Origin: CATQHQ01 sp965243805
GTDB taxonomy: Bacteria; Gemmatimonadota; Gemmatimonadetes; Longimicrobiales; Gaopeijiaceae
Direction of reading: 5' to 3'
Length of the DNA: 64,000 bases
Assembly (NCBI GenBank): GCA_965243805.1
Contig: OZ251577.1
Coordinates: 744,001 to 808,000, forward strand
Shown: positions 8,356-17,318 of the stretch, piece after piece
Position numbering within the stretch: position 1 is the stretch's first letter
Layout: each line of letters starts with the position of its first letter
Translations under genes and position numbers: made by a program
Notes under the pieces: model-generated
Database searches by the model: none
The model's input: the letters and a program-made list of their open reading frames with translations, nothing else
Told to the model about the DNA's origin: nothing

Positions 8356-11169
8356 CCGACTCGCTCGTACTGACCGCCGCAAAGCAGACCCGGGACGCCG
8401 CTCCCGTCGAGTGTCTGGGGCTGACCTTCGAGTCCGACGACGCACGCCGCCAGCACTTCATGGAGCGGTTGCGGGCCGAGCTGCCGGAGCTGCGCAAGCG
8501 GCCCGACTTCCCCAAGGGCGAGGACGAAGACATCCTGCGCATGTCGGACCCGCCCTACTACACGGCCTGTCCGAACCCCTTCCTGGCCGAGTTCGTCGAG
8601 CACCACGGCAAGCCCTACGACCCCGACGACGGCTACCACCGCGAGCCCTTCGCCGTGGACGTGAGCGTGGGCAAGACCGACCGCCTCTACAAGGCCCACG
8701 GCTACCACACCAAGGTTCCCCACCTGGCGATCGTCCCGTCGATCCTCCACTACACGAAGCCCGGCGACATCGTGCTAGACGGCTTCTGCGGCTCGGGCAT
8801 GACCGGCGTGGCCGCCCAGTGGTGCGGCGTAGCGCCGGAAGAATACCGCAAGACGCTGGAGGCCGAGTGGAAGAAAATCGGGGGGGGGGGGGGGGGCGAT
8901 CCGGCCCGCATGGGGAGCCCGGCGCGTGGTCCTCGGCGACTTGTCGCCCGCAGCTACCTTCATTGCAGCCAACTACAACATCTCGTTCGACGTGGCCGAG
9001 TTCGCCGAAGCCGCCAAGAAGCTGTTGGACGATGTGGAGAAGGAAGTCGGCTGGATGTACGAGACTCTCCACACCGACGGCGAGACCAAGGGCAAGATCA
9101 ACTACACGGTATGGAGCGAGGTGTTCGCTTGCCCGGAGTGCGCGGGCAAGGTGGTGTTCGGGAGGGAAGCGGTGGACGCGGAAACCAAGAGGGTGAAGAA
9201 GGAGTTCCCCTGTCCGGAGTGCGGAGCAACGTTGACGAAGAAGCGGCTCGTCAAGACAACGTCCGCACGCTGGGATTCGGCACTTGCACGACCTGTCGAC
9301 GAACATGGGCGTGTACCGATTCTCATCGACTACCTGACCGGCACAGGTCGGCACGAGAAGAAGCCCGGACGGCAAGACCTGCAGCTGCTCCGTCGCATCG
9401 CGGCCATGGAGGCGGACGGCGGCTTGCCGCTGGATCGCATGATGCACGCTTCCGATAACCTGACGAAGTGGGGCGACAAGTGGAGGGCAGGATCGGCATC
9501 CTTCCAATACGTCCATCACCTGTTCTTTCCTCGGGCTGCGCGAACTCTGGCCGTGCTGTGGCACCATGTCCGCCAGCACGCCGACCCTCGATTGCGCAAC
9601 ATGCTCACTTTCTTGGCCGAACAGGCCGTTCTTGGCATGTCGATCTTGAATCGGTACCAGCCGATTCAGCATGGACGCCCCGGTGGGTCTCAAGTAAACC
9701 GCCAGATGTCCGGGGTCTACTATGTCAGCTCCCAGATATCGGAATGTTCGCTGCGCTACAACTTGGCCAATCGCGTCGCTCGACTGCCCAAGACGTTCAC
9801 GCCGATGTATTCTGCGCCGGGTCATTCTACGATTACGACCGGAGACTGCGGCGTCATGCGCATTCCTTCCGATTCCGTGGACTACATCTTCACCGATCCA
9901 CCCTTTGGCGACAGCTTGGCGTATTCGGAACTGAACTTCGTCAACGAAGCGTTCCACGGAGTGTTTACAGCGCAGGCTCCCGAAGCCATAGTCAGCACCA
10001 CCCAGGCCAAGAAACTGGACGAATATCAGTCTCTGATGCGCAGCTGCTTCTCGGAATACGCGAGAGTGCTCAAGCCCGGGCGCTGGATAACTGTGGTCTT
10101 CCACAACTCAAAGAACGCCGTGTGGAACGCTATTCAGGAGGGCCTCTCCGCCGCCGGCTTCGTCGTGGCCGATGTCCGCACCCTGGACAAGAAGTCCGGT
10201 TCTTACAACCAGGTCATGGCCAGCGGAGCGGTCAAGCAGGACTTGGTGATCTCCGCCTACAAGCCGTCTCGCGCACAGGAAGCCCGCTTCAAGCTCAATG
10301 CCGGAACCGAGGAGGGCGCGTGGGCGTTCGTGCGCGACCACCTCAGGCACCTGCCAGTGTTCGTTGCCAAGAAGGCAAGTGTCGCAGAGGTCGTTGCCGA
10401 ACGGCTCGACTACCTCCTCTTCGACCGGATGGTGGCGTACCACGTCCAGCGCGGTGCGAGCATCCCGCTGTCCGCCGCCGAGTTCTACGAGGGCCTCAAA
10501 CAGCGGTTCGCTGTTCGCAACGGCATGTACTTTCTCCCGAACCAAGCGGTCGAGCACGACCGCAAGCGTCTCCGGGTCGAGCGAATCGAGCAACTGCCTC
10601 TCATCGTGACCGACGAGAAGTCCGCCATCGAATGGTTGCGCGTCCAGCTCAAGGCCCGCCCGCGCACCTTCCAGGCGATCCACCCCGACTTCATCCGCGA
10701 ACTAGGCGGCTGGCAGAAGCACGAGCAGCCGCTCGAACTGTTAACGCTGCTGGAGCAGAACTTCCTCCGCTACGACGACGACGGCGACGTCCCCTGCCAG
10801 ATTCACGCCTACCTGTCCAGCAACTATAAGACCGCCCGCAACCTGCTCAAAGACGACCTCGACCTGCGGAAGCGCGCGAAGGACCGCTGGTACGTCCCCG
10901 ACGCGAACAAGGCCACCGACCTGGCGAAGCTCCGCGAGCGCACCCTGCTCCGCGAGTTCGAGACTTACCGACTCCCGCCCCAACGCCGACTCGCCAAGTT
11001 CCGTCTGGAAGCCGTTCGAGCAGGCTTTCGCCGCGCCTGGGGCAAGGGCGACCACGATACGATCCTGGAAGTCGCCCGAAAGATCCCCGACAAGGTTCTG
11101 CGGGAGGATGTCCAGCTGCTCATGTGGTACGACCAGGCGAAGATGCGGAAAGAGGCAGAAGGATGCTGA
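8352..11169 (+). CDS. pglXI: BREX-3 DNA methyltransferase PglXI, frame broken at a poly-G tract
   Basis: This adenine-specific DNA methyltransferase should modify host DNA for BREX. The N-terminal part (from GTG 8352) carries SDPPYYTACPNPF and the AdoMet-binding motif LDGFCGSGMTGVAA. At 8880-8896 a run of 17 G shifts the frame, and the as-read product ends at 9458. Coding continues in the next frame to 11169 with LGDLSPAATFIAAN, a CPEC/CPEC zinc ribbon and the catalytic DPPFGDSLAYSELN. Removing one G (or adding two) joins the halves into 938 residues that align throughout with the homologue at 20829-23507. The interruption may be phase variation or a homopolymer sequencing error; there is no other damage. 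Confidence 0.85.
8880..8896 (+). repeat. 17-G homopolymer tract in pglXI
   Basis: Seventeen consecutive G fall in the linker after the AdoMet-binding motif. With 17 the gene is out of frame; with 16, 13 or 19 it is in frame, giving a short Gly-rich linker. Homopolymer G tracts in pglX are the known basis of phase variation of the Pgl system in Streptomyces coelicolor. Confidence 0.9.
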
Positions 11170-11684
11170 GCCGAAGGAGGATTCTGGATCCACTGCCTCG
11201 CCGAGTACCGCCTACAGGCCGTCTGGACGCCCCCTTCCCCGTGGGGGAGGTCCGGCTGCCCGTCTGGAGCGCAGGAGGGAAGGCGGAGCCTAGATGAACC
11301 AGAGACCTTCGGCACCGACCTTCCAAGGAGAACCACCGCGCATTGACGCCCGGCACCAGATGCAGTACCTTCTTTCTCCGTCCTCACCATTGAACCGGAG
11401 GCGTCCCTTCTTGGTCACGAACATACAACCCCGAGCCAGCTCCTCGTGCTGCCCACCGAGTTGCGGGAAGCCCATTGGGGACCCGTCTAGACTGCGCATC
11501 GTGAACCTCTTGGCTCTGTACCGAGTCGCCGGATCGGATCCTTGGCTGTCACCGTGCGGTGGCGTGTCACCGCCCCGGCGGATGGCTATTCCAAAGTCGC
11601 AACGAAGCCGAGACCTTTGGCGAGAGACTTCTACCGCTACCTTCTCTTGCCGGCCGGACCAACCACCCACGACCTGCCCAAACT
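11170..11684. other. Intergenic region before the TIR gene
   Basis: About 515 bases without a gene I can support. A C-rich/G-rich hairpin (CCTTCCCC, 2-nt loop, GGGGGAGG, near 11230) just after pglXI could help end the BREX transcript. Overlapping open frames on both strands at about 11290-11690 do not resemble known proteins. The promoter of the TIR gene should lie near its right end. Confidence 0.35.
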
Positions 11685-14141
11685 ATGCCTGACGCGAGAT
11701 CATCTACGTTCCCCGTCCAGATCTTCTACAGCTACTCCCATAAGGATGCTCGATATCGCGAACAGCTCGAGCAAAGGTTGGCGCTTATGAAGCAGCACGG
11801 TACAATAACCGACTGGTCTGACGCCAACATCCTACCCGGTCAAAGCATTTCAGACGAAATACGAGAGAATATGAGGAAGGCTGACATCGTTGTATTTCTC
11901 ATCAGTTCCCACTTCCTAGCATCCCAGGAATGCATGAAGGAGTGGAAGCGTGCGCACAGCCTCTGCCTGGATACACGCAAGCCGTGGCGAATACCAGTTG
12001 TCCTCGATGACTGTGCATGGCAGGCCCTGCTCGCAGACGATGACATCAAGGCACTGCCTCGGGACGGCAGTCCTATCATGTGCTCCGACGATCAGGATGC
12101 AGCGTGGCAACAAGTTTACGCTGGTATCGAACAAGTCGTTGACAAGCTGCGAACGGATTTTTCTCCCAAATCACATTTCCTAAACACGTTGCGCGCTACG
12201 GATGTGATGTCGCAAAAACCCGGGTACCTCCACGATCTTTTCGTCTTTCTCCCACTTACCCGTTATCAGCCCAGTGCACATTCCACCCATGATGCTACTG
12301 AACAGACTATAACCAGTGTAAGCACTCTTCTAGCTACTGGCCGGGTTGTTGTCCACGGTGACGACATGTGTGGCAAGACCGCGTTGGCACGACATACGGT
12401 CTTGACACTAATTGCTAACGGCAAGCCGGTTCTTCTAATGGACCTTGACCACGTTCGGTCACGGCAGAATGTCGATAAGAGATTGGCCGCCACGTACCAT
12501 AACCAGTTCCATGGAGACTACCAAGAATGGAAGAAGCAAGAGGACAAGGTTATTGTGCTCGATAACTTGTCTGGACGACGACAAACAATTGACTTCGTCT
12601 CAGCCGTCACCGACAGATTCCATACCGTCGTGGTTCTAGTAGGAACCGATGAATACGTATCGTACTACCGAGACGACATGCGTCTTGTCGACTATTCCAC
12701 CTTTCAAATGCAGCCCCTCACTCGCGTAACGCAGGAAACACTGATTCGGAAAAGGTTGGCATTGATGGATCAACCAATCAAAGACGGCATGGTCGACCAA
12801 GTGGAAAAGAGAGTCAATTCAGTCGTAGGTAGTCGGCTTGTTCCACGATACCCATTCTACGTTCTATCGATCATCCAGACACTCGAGATGTTCATGCCAA
12901 CGACTGTCGCGATAACTTCGCATGGTCATTGCTATTATGTTTGGATTCTAGCACGCCTGATGAAGGCTGGTATCCAAAAGACCGATGATGCAATCAATGT
13001 GTGTCTGAATTTTCTGGAACACTTGGCATACGCGGTGCGCCAACGGACGACAGCCGGTCATGAGTTCAGTCGCTGCGATTTTGATCGTGTCTGTCAGGAA
13101 TACAGGAAGCAGTATATTTTGCCCGATGCGATATTGAGCAGATTGGCACATACGCGATATGGCATTCTGACGAATGAAGGAACATTTCAAGCACCTTACA
13201 TGTTCTATTTCTTCTTGGGACGACGTCTAGCTGCGCGAAGCAATCGCGATGTCATCGACGACATGTGTCGAAACAGCCACATCACAGCCAACTACTTGAC
13301 GTTGTTGTTCATCATACATCACGCAACAGACAACGATCTGATTGAGAGCATTGTTATTATGACAATGTGTACACTTGAGACGACGCCGGCCGCACGCCTA
13401 GATCGTCGTGAGACGAACAGGTTTAGGCGAGTTATTAGTGACCTGCCCACTAACATTTTGTCTGGCCGATCTGTGGAGGCGGAACGGCAGGCCGAGCGGG
13501 AAATCCAGGATGCAAACGACGGTACTGAGGGCCAGCGGGCGGACGAGTCAGTGGGCGAGGCGCAGAGAACGTTGTACCAACTGTTGAGGAATAACGAGAT
13601 CTTGGGTCAAGTCTTGCGAGTCCGGTATGGCAAGTTGCGAAAAGACGCGATTTCCGAGATCGTGGAGGCCGTCACGGAAGGAGGGCTCCGCCTTGTGAAT
13701 TCCCTGTTGAGTGATGAACAGGAAATTGTGGATCTAGCACGTTACATACACTCACGGAACACTGGTCGGTCAGAACAGCAGATTGTTAAACTGTTGCAGT
13801 TTCTGTCGTTTGTCTGGACGATGATCAATGTAAATCGGATTGTGGATGCGATCGGGCATCGTGAAATTCGGGAAGTAGTCGGCAATGTGGTCGGGCAAAA
13901 GGACACGGCGGCCTACGACATAATTGGATATTTTTGCGAACTTGAGAGAGCAGAGGAACTCACTAAGTCTGTACGAAAAAACTTGCGACACCTGCTACGG
14001 AAACATGATGATCCGTTCATTCGTGGTGTGCTATCGCTCAGGACTCAACACTATATGAACACACACAAGAGCCCCGCAGACGTAGAACAAGCGGTTTGTT
14101 CTGACTTGCAGATACGGTATAGGCCTCGGATTCGACGATGA
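11685..14141 (+). CDS. TIR domain - STAND-like NTPase, predicted immune effector
   Basis: This protein has 818 residues. Residues 10-140 form a TIR domain (QIFYSYSHKDARY start; ADIVVFLISSHFL strand; putative NAD-cleaving Glu86 in QECMKEW). A nucleotide-binding domain follows, with Walker A GDDMCGKTAL near residue 225 and Walker B KVIVLDNL near 288. The C-terminal half is helical and unassigned. The frame is open upstream to 11559, but the ATG at 11685 fits the start of TIR proteins. Base composition is clearly more AT-rich than its neighbours, a sign of recent acquisition. By analogy with TIR-STAND proteins it probably senses infection and depletes NAD. The trigger is unknown, and it could act alone. 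Confidence 0.8.
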   Translation: MPDARSSTFPVQIFYSYSHKDARYREQLEQRLALMKQHGTITDWSDANILPGQSISDEIRENMRKADIVVFLISSHFLASQECMKEWKRAHSLCLDTRKPWRIPVVLDDCAWQALLADDDIKALPRDGSPIMCSDDQDAAWQQVYAGIEQVVDKLRTDFSPKSHFLNTLRATDVMSQKPGYLHDLFVFLPLTRYQPSAHSTHDATEQTITSVSTLLATGRVVVHGDDMCGKTALARHTVLTLIANGKPVLLMDLDHVRSRQNVDKRLAATYHNQFHGDYQEWKKQEDKVIVLDNLSGRRQTIDFVSAVTDRFHTVVVLVGTDEYVSYYRDDMRLVDYSTFQMQPLTRVTQETLIRKRLALMDQPIKDGMVDQVEKRVNSVVGSRLVPRYPFYVLSIIQTLEMFMPTTVAITSHGHCYYVWILARLMKAGIQKTDDAINVCLNFLEHLAYAVRQRTTAGHEFSRCDFDRVCQEYRKQYILPDAILSRLAHTRYGILTNEGTFQAPYMFYFFLGRRLAARSNRDVIDDMCRNSHITANYLTLLFIIHHATDNDLIESIVIMTMCTLETTPAARLDRRETNRFRRVISDLPTNILSGRSVEAERQAEREIQDANDGTEGQRADESVGEAQRTLYQLLRNNEILGQVLRVRYGKLRKDAISEIVEAVTEGGLRLVNSLLSDEQEIVDLARYIHSRNTGRSEQQIVKLLQFLSFVWTMINVNRIVDAIGHREIREVVGNVVGQKDTAAYDIIGYFCELERAEELTKSVRKNLRHLLRKHDDPFIRGVLSLRTQHYMNTHKSPADVEQAVCSDLQIRYRPRIRR

Positions 14142-14820
14142 ACTGTCTTGGCTAACGAACTCAGGGTCGTCTACCTTTGAGTTCGGGATGTCAGGGGCCA
14201 ATCGAGAGTGCACACTCCATCCCCGGCTGTAGGGGCAGCACCGGGTACGGCCGAAGCGATGCCTGTAGTCCACACGCACCCGGCGTGGGCGGCAAGTGGG
14301 ATGGATAAGTTGGAGCCCATCGAGGGCACACGAGCTTGTCGGCGAGCCACCGCTTGCTTCCGGCGCAAACGCTTGTCTGTCGGCCTCGCTCGCCTTCATG
14401 CGGGTCCGACATTGGCCGGGCCCAGTCGGGTCGAGGGCCGCGGCTCCTCGGGCGGCGCGGGCGTCGTCCGAGACTCCGCAGAGGAGCACCGCTTCACCGT
14501 ACGCCTGTGGAAGACGGCAGCGCGGCAGGGACGAGACCGGTGACACCAGACGTCGTGTCCAGGATTTCGTACCCTCCACTCCACATGTTCCGAACAAATG
14601 TCCCGTTTCGTCAGCCCAGATGTCCCGGTATACTGTCTTCCATGACCAGGCGAGCCTCACTGGACATAATCCTCCAACTGCTCGGTCTGGGCACCATCCG
14701 ACAGCTTATCGACAGATTTCACACCGTCAAAATGTCCGGGCGAATGTCCCGTTTTGCCGGCCCAGATGTCCCGTGGGCAGTCCTTCGATGTCCGAGCAGG
14801 GAGCCCGAGGCCCCACCGCC
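14142..14820. other. Degenerate spacer with repeat pair, possible IS remnant
   Basis: About 680 bases separate the TIR gene from the ubiquitin-like operon. The left part (14160-14550) has open frames on both strands but no recognisable product. The right part holds the 31-bp direct repeats of 14597-14773, which flank a mini reading frame starting MTRRASLDIILQLLG at about 14642. Its start resembles the N-terminus of some IS21-type transposases, but only about 30 residues exist. I read this as debris of a mobile element plus the promoter of the downstream operon. Confidence 0.4.
14597..14773 (+). repeat. 31-bp direct repeat pair
   Basis: Copy 1 (14597-14627) and copy 2 (14743-14773) share AATGTCCCGTTT, five variable bases, then GCCCAGATGTCCCG; 28 of 31 bases agree. 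The start-to-start distance is 146 bases. Each copy contains the TGTCCCG heptamer twice, and a variant (AATGTCCGGG) stands at 14731. Multiple short repeats of this kind occur at the ends of some insertion sequences. They could instead be operators for the operon at 14821. Confidence 0.6.
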
Positions 14821-16038
14821 ATGATCCGGCGCATCCAGGTGCTCAACTACCGCTGCCTGCGGTTCATCGATCTGGACTTGGACCGATTTCATGTCTTGGT
14901 GGGTCCCAACGCCAGTGGGAAGAGCACTCTGTTGGACGTGATTGCCTTCCTGAGCGACATGATCCGCGACGGCTTGGAGGCAGCGATCGAGCGGCGGACG
15001 TGGGACTTCCAGGACTTGGTCTGGGACAGGCCCGACAGTCGGGGCGGCTTCGAACTGGCCGTAGAGATCGCGGTTCCGGACGACATTGCGGACGACCTTC
15101 CTGCACGGAGAGACTATCGAGTCTTCCGTTACGAAATAGCTATTGGGGAATCTGACGGCGGCGAATGGCGCATCACCTCTGAACGGGGGCAGCTGATGCC
15201 GACGTCGTTCCGCCGCGCGCCACCTGCTCCACACCGCACCCTGTTTCCCGAGCCACCACCGCCGCCGTGGACCATCCTAGCTGGAGGCGGGCATCGCGGC
15301 TGCCGCACGGTGTTGAAGAAGTCCACCGAGGGGACCGACAGCTTCAGCTCCGAGACCGCCCCCGGCGCCGGGAGGGGCTGGGTCCGCAGGATCGCGTCCG
15401 GACCCCGACGGTCGGCATTTGGCAATCTGCCCGAGTCTCCCCACTTGCCTACAGCCTCATACGTGAAGTCGTTGCTCGGCGACGGCACACAGTTGAGCTG
15501 GGACTTGCTGTCTTCCGACGGCCGAAACCTCCACCGGCTCATCGGCTCATTGAAGGATTCGGAGCCGGAACTCTATCGAGAGTGGCTGGATCACGTCCGA
15601 ATATTCTTGGAGGATCTGGAACGCATCGACACTGTGGATCAGGATCACGACCGCAGCCTGTATTCGCGGATGGTCTACAGCACTGGCCTGGAAGTCCCGT
15701 CGTGGATGGTGTCAGGCGGCACTCTGCGTTTCTTGGCCGTGACTCTGATCCCGTACTTGCCCGAACAACAGCAGGTGTACTTGCTGGAAAGCCCGGAGAA
15801 CGGCGTGCACCCGCTGGCACTGGACGCGGTCTACGACTCGCTGTCGTCCGCATACGAATCCCAGGTGCTGGTAGCGACCTACTCGCCTGGGTTCTTGTCG
15901 CGGGCCTCGCCAAGGGAGATTCTATGCTTTGCAAAAGGCGACGAAGGCGCCACAGACATCGTAAGAGGCGAAGACCACCCGCTGATCAAGGGATGGAGTG
16001 GAGACATTGACAATACGCTGCTGTTTGCCAACCTTTAG
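14821..16038 (+). CDS. RecF/AAA15-like ATPase, first gene of the ubiquitin-like operon
   Basis: This 405-residue ATPase of the SMC/RecF/AAA15 type opens with IRRIQVLNYRCLRFID and Walker A VGPNASGKSTLLD at residues about 25-37. A degenerate Walker B, YLLESPENGVHP, lies near 325, followed by a VLVATYSPGFLS switch segment. The middle third is Pro/Arg/Gly-rich and poorly conserved. In-frame ATG 14788 is an alternative start. No TOPRIM or nuclease domain is fused. It precedes the Ubl gene by 68 bases on the same strand, so it may be part of the ubiquitin-like system as a sensor ATPase, or be independent cargo. Confidence 0.7.
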   Translation: MIRRIQVLNYRCLRFIDLDLDRFHVLVGPNASGKSTLLDVIAFLSDMIRDGLEAAIERRTWDFQDLVWDRPDSRGGFELAVEIAVPDDIADDLPARRDYRVFRYEIAIGESDGGEWRITSERGQLMPTSFRRAPPAPHRTLFPEPPPPPWTILAGGGHRGCRTVLKKSTEGTDSFSSETAPGAGRGWVRRIASGPRRSAFGNLPESPHLPTASYVKSLLGDGTQLSWDLLSSDGRNLHRLIGSLKDSEPELYREWLDHVRIFLEDLERIDTVDQDHDRSLYSRMVYSTGLEVPSWMVSGGTLRFLAVTLIPYLPEQQQVYLLESPENGVHPLALDAVYDSLSSAYESQVLVATYSPGFLSRASPREILCFAKGDEGATDIVRGEDHPLIKGWSGDIDNTLLFANL

Positions 16039-16106
16039 TGCCGCACAACCTGAACACGAACCATCCTCGACGGACAGTGCTCCACGAACCGGAAGGGAGA
16101 ACTGAA

Positions 16107-16895
16107 ATGGCTGGAATCGTCACAATCCGTATTGATGGCCGCGGTCACGCGGTGGAAGCGGGCCTCGTGTCCGGCAACCGACTGCGCGATCTCGCCGGCG
16201 TCGCCGACGACCACCCGTTCGCGCTGGTCCGCGACGCTGGCCCTGGCACTCCACTGTCGGCCTCCGAAGTCGTGCTACTGCGCGGCGGGGAGAGCTTCGT
16301 TGCGACCGACGCATCCGAGGACGCCACGTCAGGCCCGCCCAGCCCGGTAACGCCCGAGTTCAACGGCTCCCGAGAGGTCGTCGTGGAGGACGGCAAAGTT
16401 GCGGCGGAGGATCTGGCGAAACGCGACCCCGAAGTCGCCTGCGGCCGCCTCTTCGCAACGGTCAGCGAGAACCCGAGCGAGGACCCGAACCAGGATCAGC
16501 ACCAAGCCCCAGACGAGGGACTGCACGTGGAGATCGCGGTCGGCACCACGATCGTCGTCCAGTCCACCGACTCGTACTTCGTCGTGCCGCACCCCGAGGA
16601 CGCGCCGGACGAGACCTTCATCGACATCGAAGAGTGCACGAAGTACGAGCGACCGCCGCCCCGATGGCACCGCTACCGCATTCGCGTGGACCACAAGAAG
16701 TTCGTGGTCGAGAAGCGCGTGGTGTCCGGCGCCGAGGTCCTGGGCCTGGTGGAGAAGCGGCCCGCCGACTGGGCTCTCAACCAGAAGCTTCGCGGAGGAC
16801 GCCGGATCAGGATCGAGGCCCACGAAGAGGTCGATCTTGCGGAGCCCGGCGTCGAGCGCTTCGAGACCGTCCGCAGGCAAGCGCAGCAGGGTTGA
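16107..16895 (+). CDS. Tandem ubiquitin-like (multiubiquitin-type) protein with C-terminal Gly
   Basis: This 262-residue protein has two apparent beta-grasp units: residues about 3-70 (GIVTIRIDGRGHAVEAG) and about 185-255 (WHRYRIRVDHKKFVVEKR), with an acidic spacer and a beta-rich middle between them. It ends RRQAQQG, a terminal glycine directly before the stop, as expected for a modifier activated by an E1. The ATG at 16107 has a good Shine-Dalgarno (GGAAGGGAGA, 6 bases upstream) and is preferred over GTG 16038. The stop is immediately followed by the E2-like gene. Families of this type occur in bacterial ubiquitin-like operons described by Iyer, Burroughs and Aravind. The target of conjugation is unknown. 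Confidence 0.75.
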   Translation: MAGIVTIRIDGRGHAVEAGLVSGNRLRDLAGVADDHPFALVRDAGPGTPLSASEVVLLRGGESFVATDASEDATSGPPSPVTPEFNGSREVVVEDGKVAAEDLAKRDPEVACGRLFATVSENPSEDPNQDQHQAPDEGLHVEIAVGTTIVVQSTDSYFVVPHPEDAPDETFIDIEECTKYERPPPRWHRYRIRVDHKKFVVEKRVVSGAEVLGLVEKRPADWALNQKLRGGRRIRIEAHEEVDLAEPGVERFETVRRQAQQG

Positions 16896-17318
16896 ATGGA
16901 CGAGCCCGACCGCTCGCCGCCCCCATACCGGCTGCCCGACGAGGACGAGCAGTACCTGGACTGGTTCGACAAGCAGCACGGATCGACCTGGGACCGCAAG
17001 GCGGAGGGACCAGACAACTGCAAGTGGGGCCTCTTCATCAACGACTTCCCGATCCCACGGGGCTTCAACCGGCGCCAGAGCACACTGATGGTGCTGATCC
17101 CCACGGGCTACCCCGGGGCCGGGCTGGACATGTTCTACTTCCACCCGCCGCTGGCTAGGGCCGACGGCCAGGAGATCGGCGCTCTGGTGGAGGAAGCGCA
17201 CTTCGACACGAACTGGCAGCGGTGGTCCCGGCACTACGACTGGAAGCCCGGCGAGGACAGCATCGTCAGGCACATCGAGTACATCCGGCGAGAGCTGGAA
17301 ACGGAAGTGAACCCGTGA
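16896..17318 (+). CDS. E2-like ubiquitin-conjugating fold protein (prokaryotic E2 family E type)
   Basis: The 140-residue protein begins directly after the Ubl stop. An E2-like core is visible: STLMVLIPTGYPGAGLDMF, then FYFHPPL, then a late W-rich segment (WQRWSRHYDW) and a C-terminal helix. Its only cysteine is Cys42 in DNCKWG, far upstream of the place where canonical E2 enzymes carry the catalytic Cys; there this protein reads GQEIGAL. It may therefore act as a non-catalytic adaptor, use another residue, or carry the thioester atypically. Position between Ubl and E1-JAB genes supports the assignment. Confidence 0.65.
   Translation: MDEPDRSPPPYRLPDEDEQYLDWFDKQHGSTWDRKAEGPDNCKWGLFINDFPIPRGFNRRQSTLMVLIPTGYPGAGLDMFYFHPPLARADGQEIGALVEEAHFDTNWQRWSRHYDWKPGEDSIVRHIEYIRRELETEVNP

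Noticed and set aside
8352..9458. Treating the first part of pglXI as a complete 368-residue protein
   Set aside because: After the G tract this frame loses all similarity to the methyltransferase family, while the other frame keeps it to 11169.
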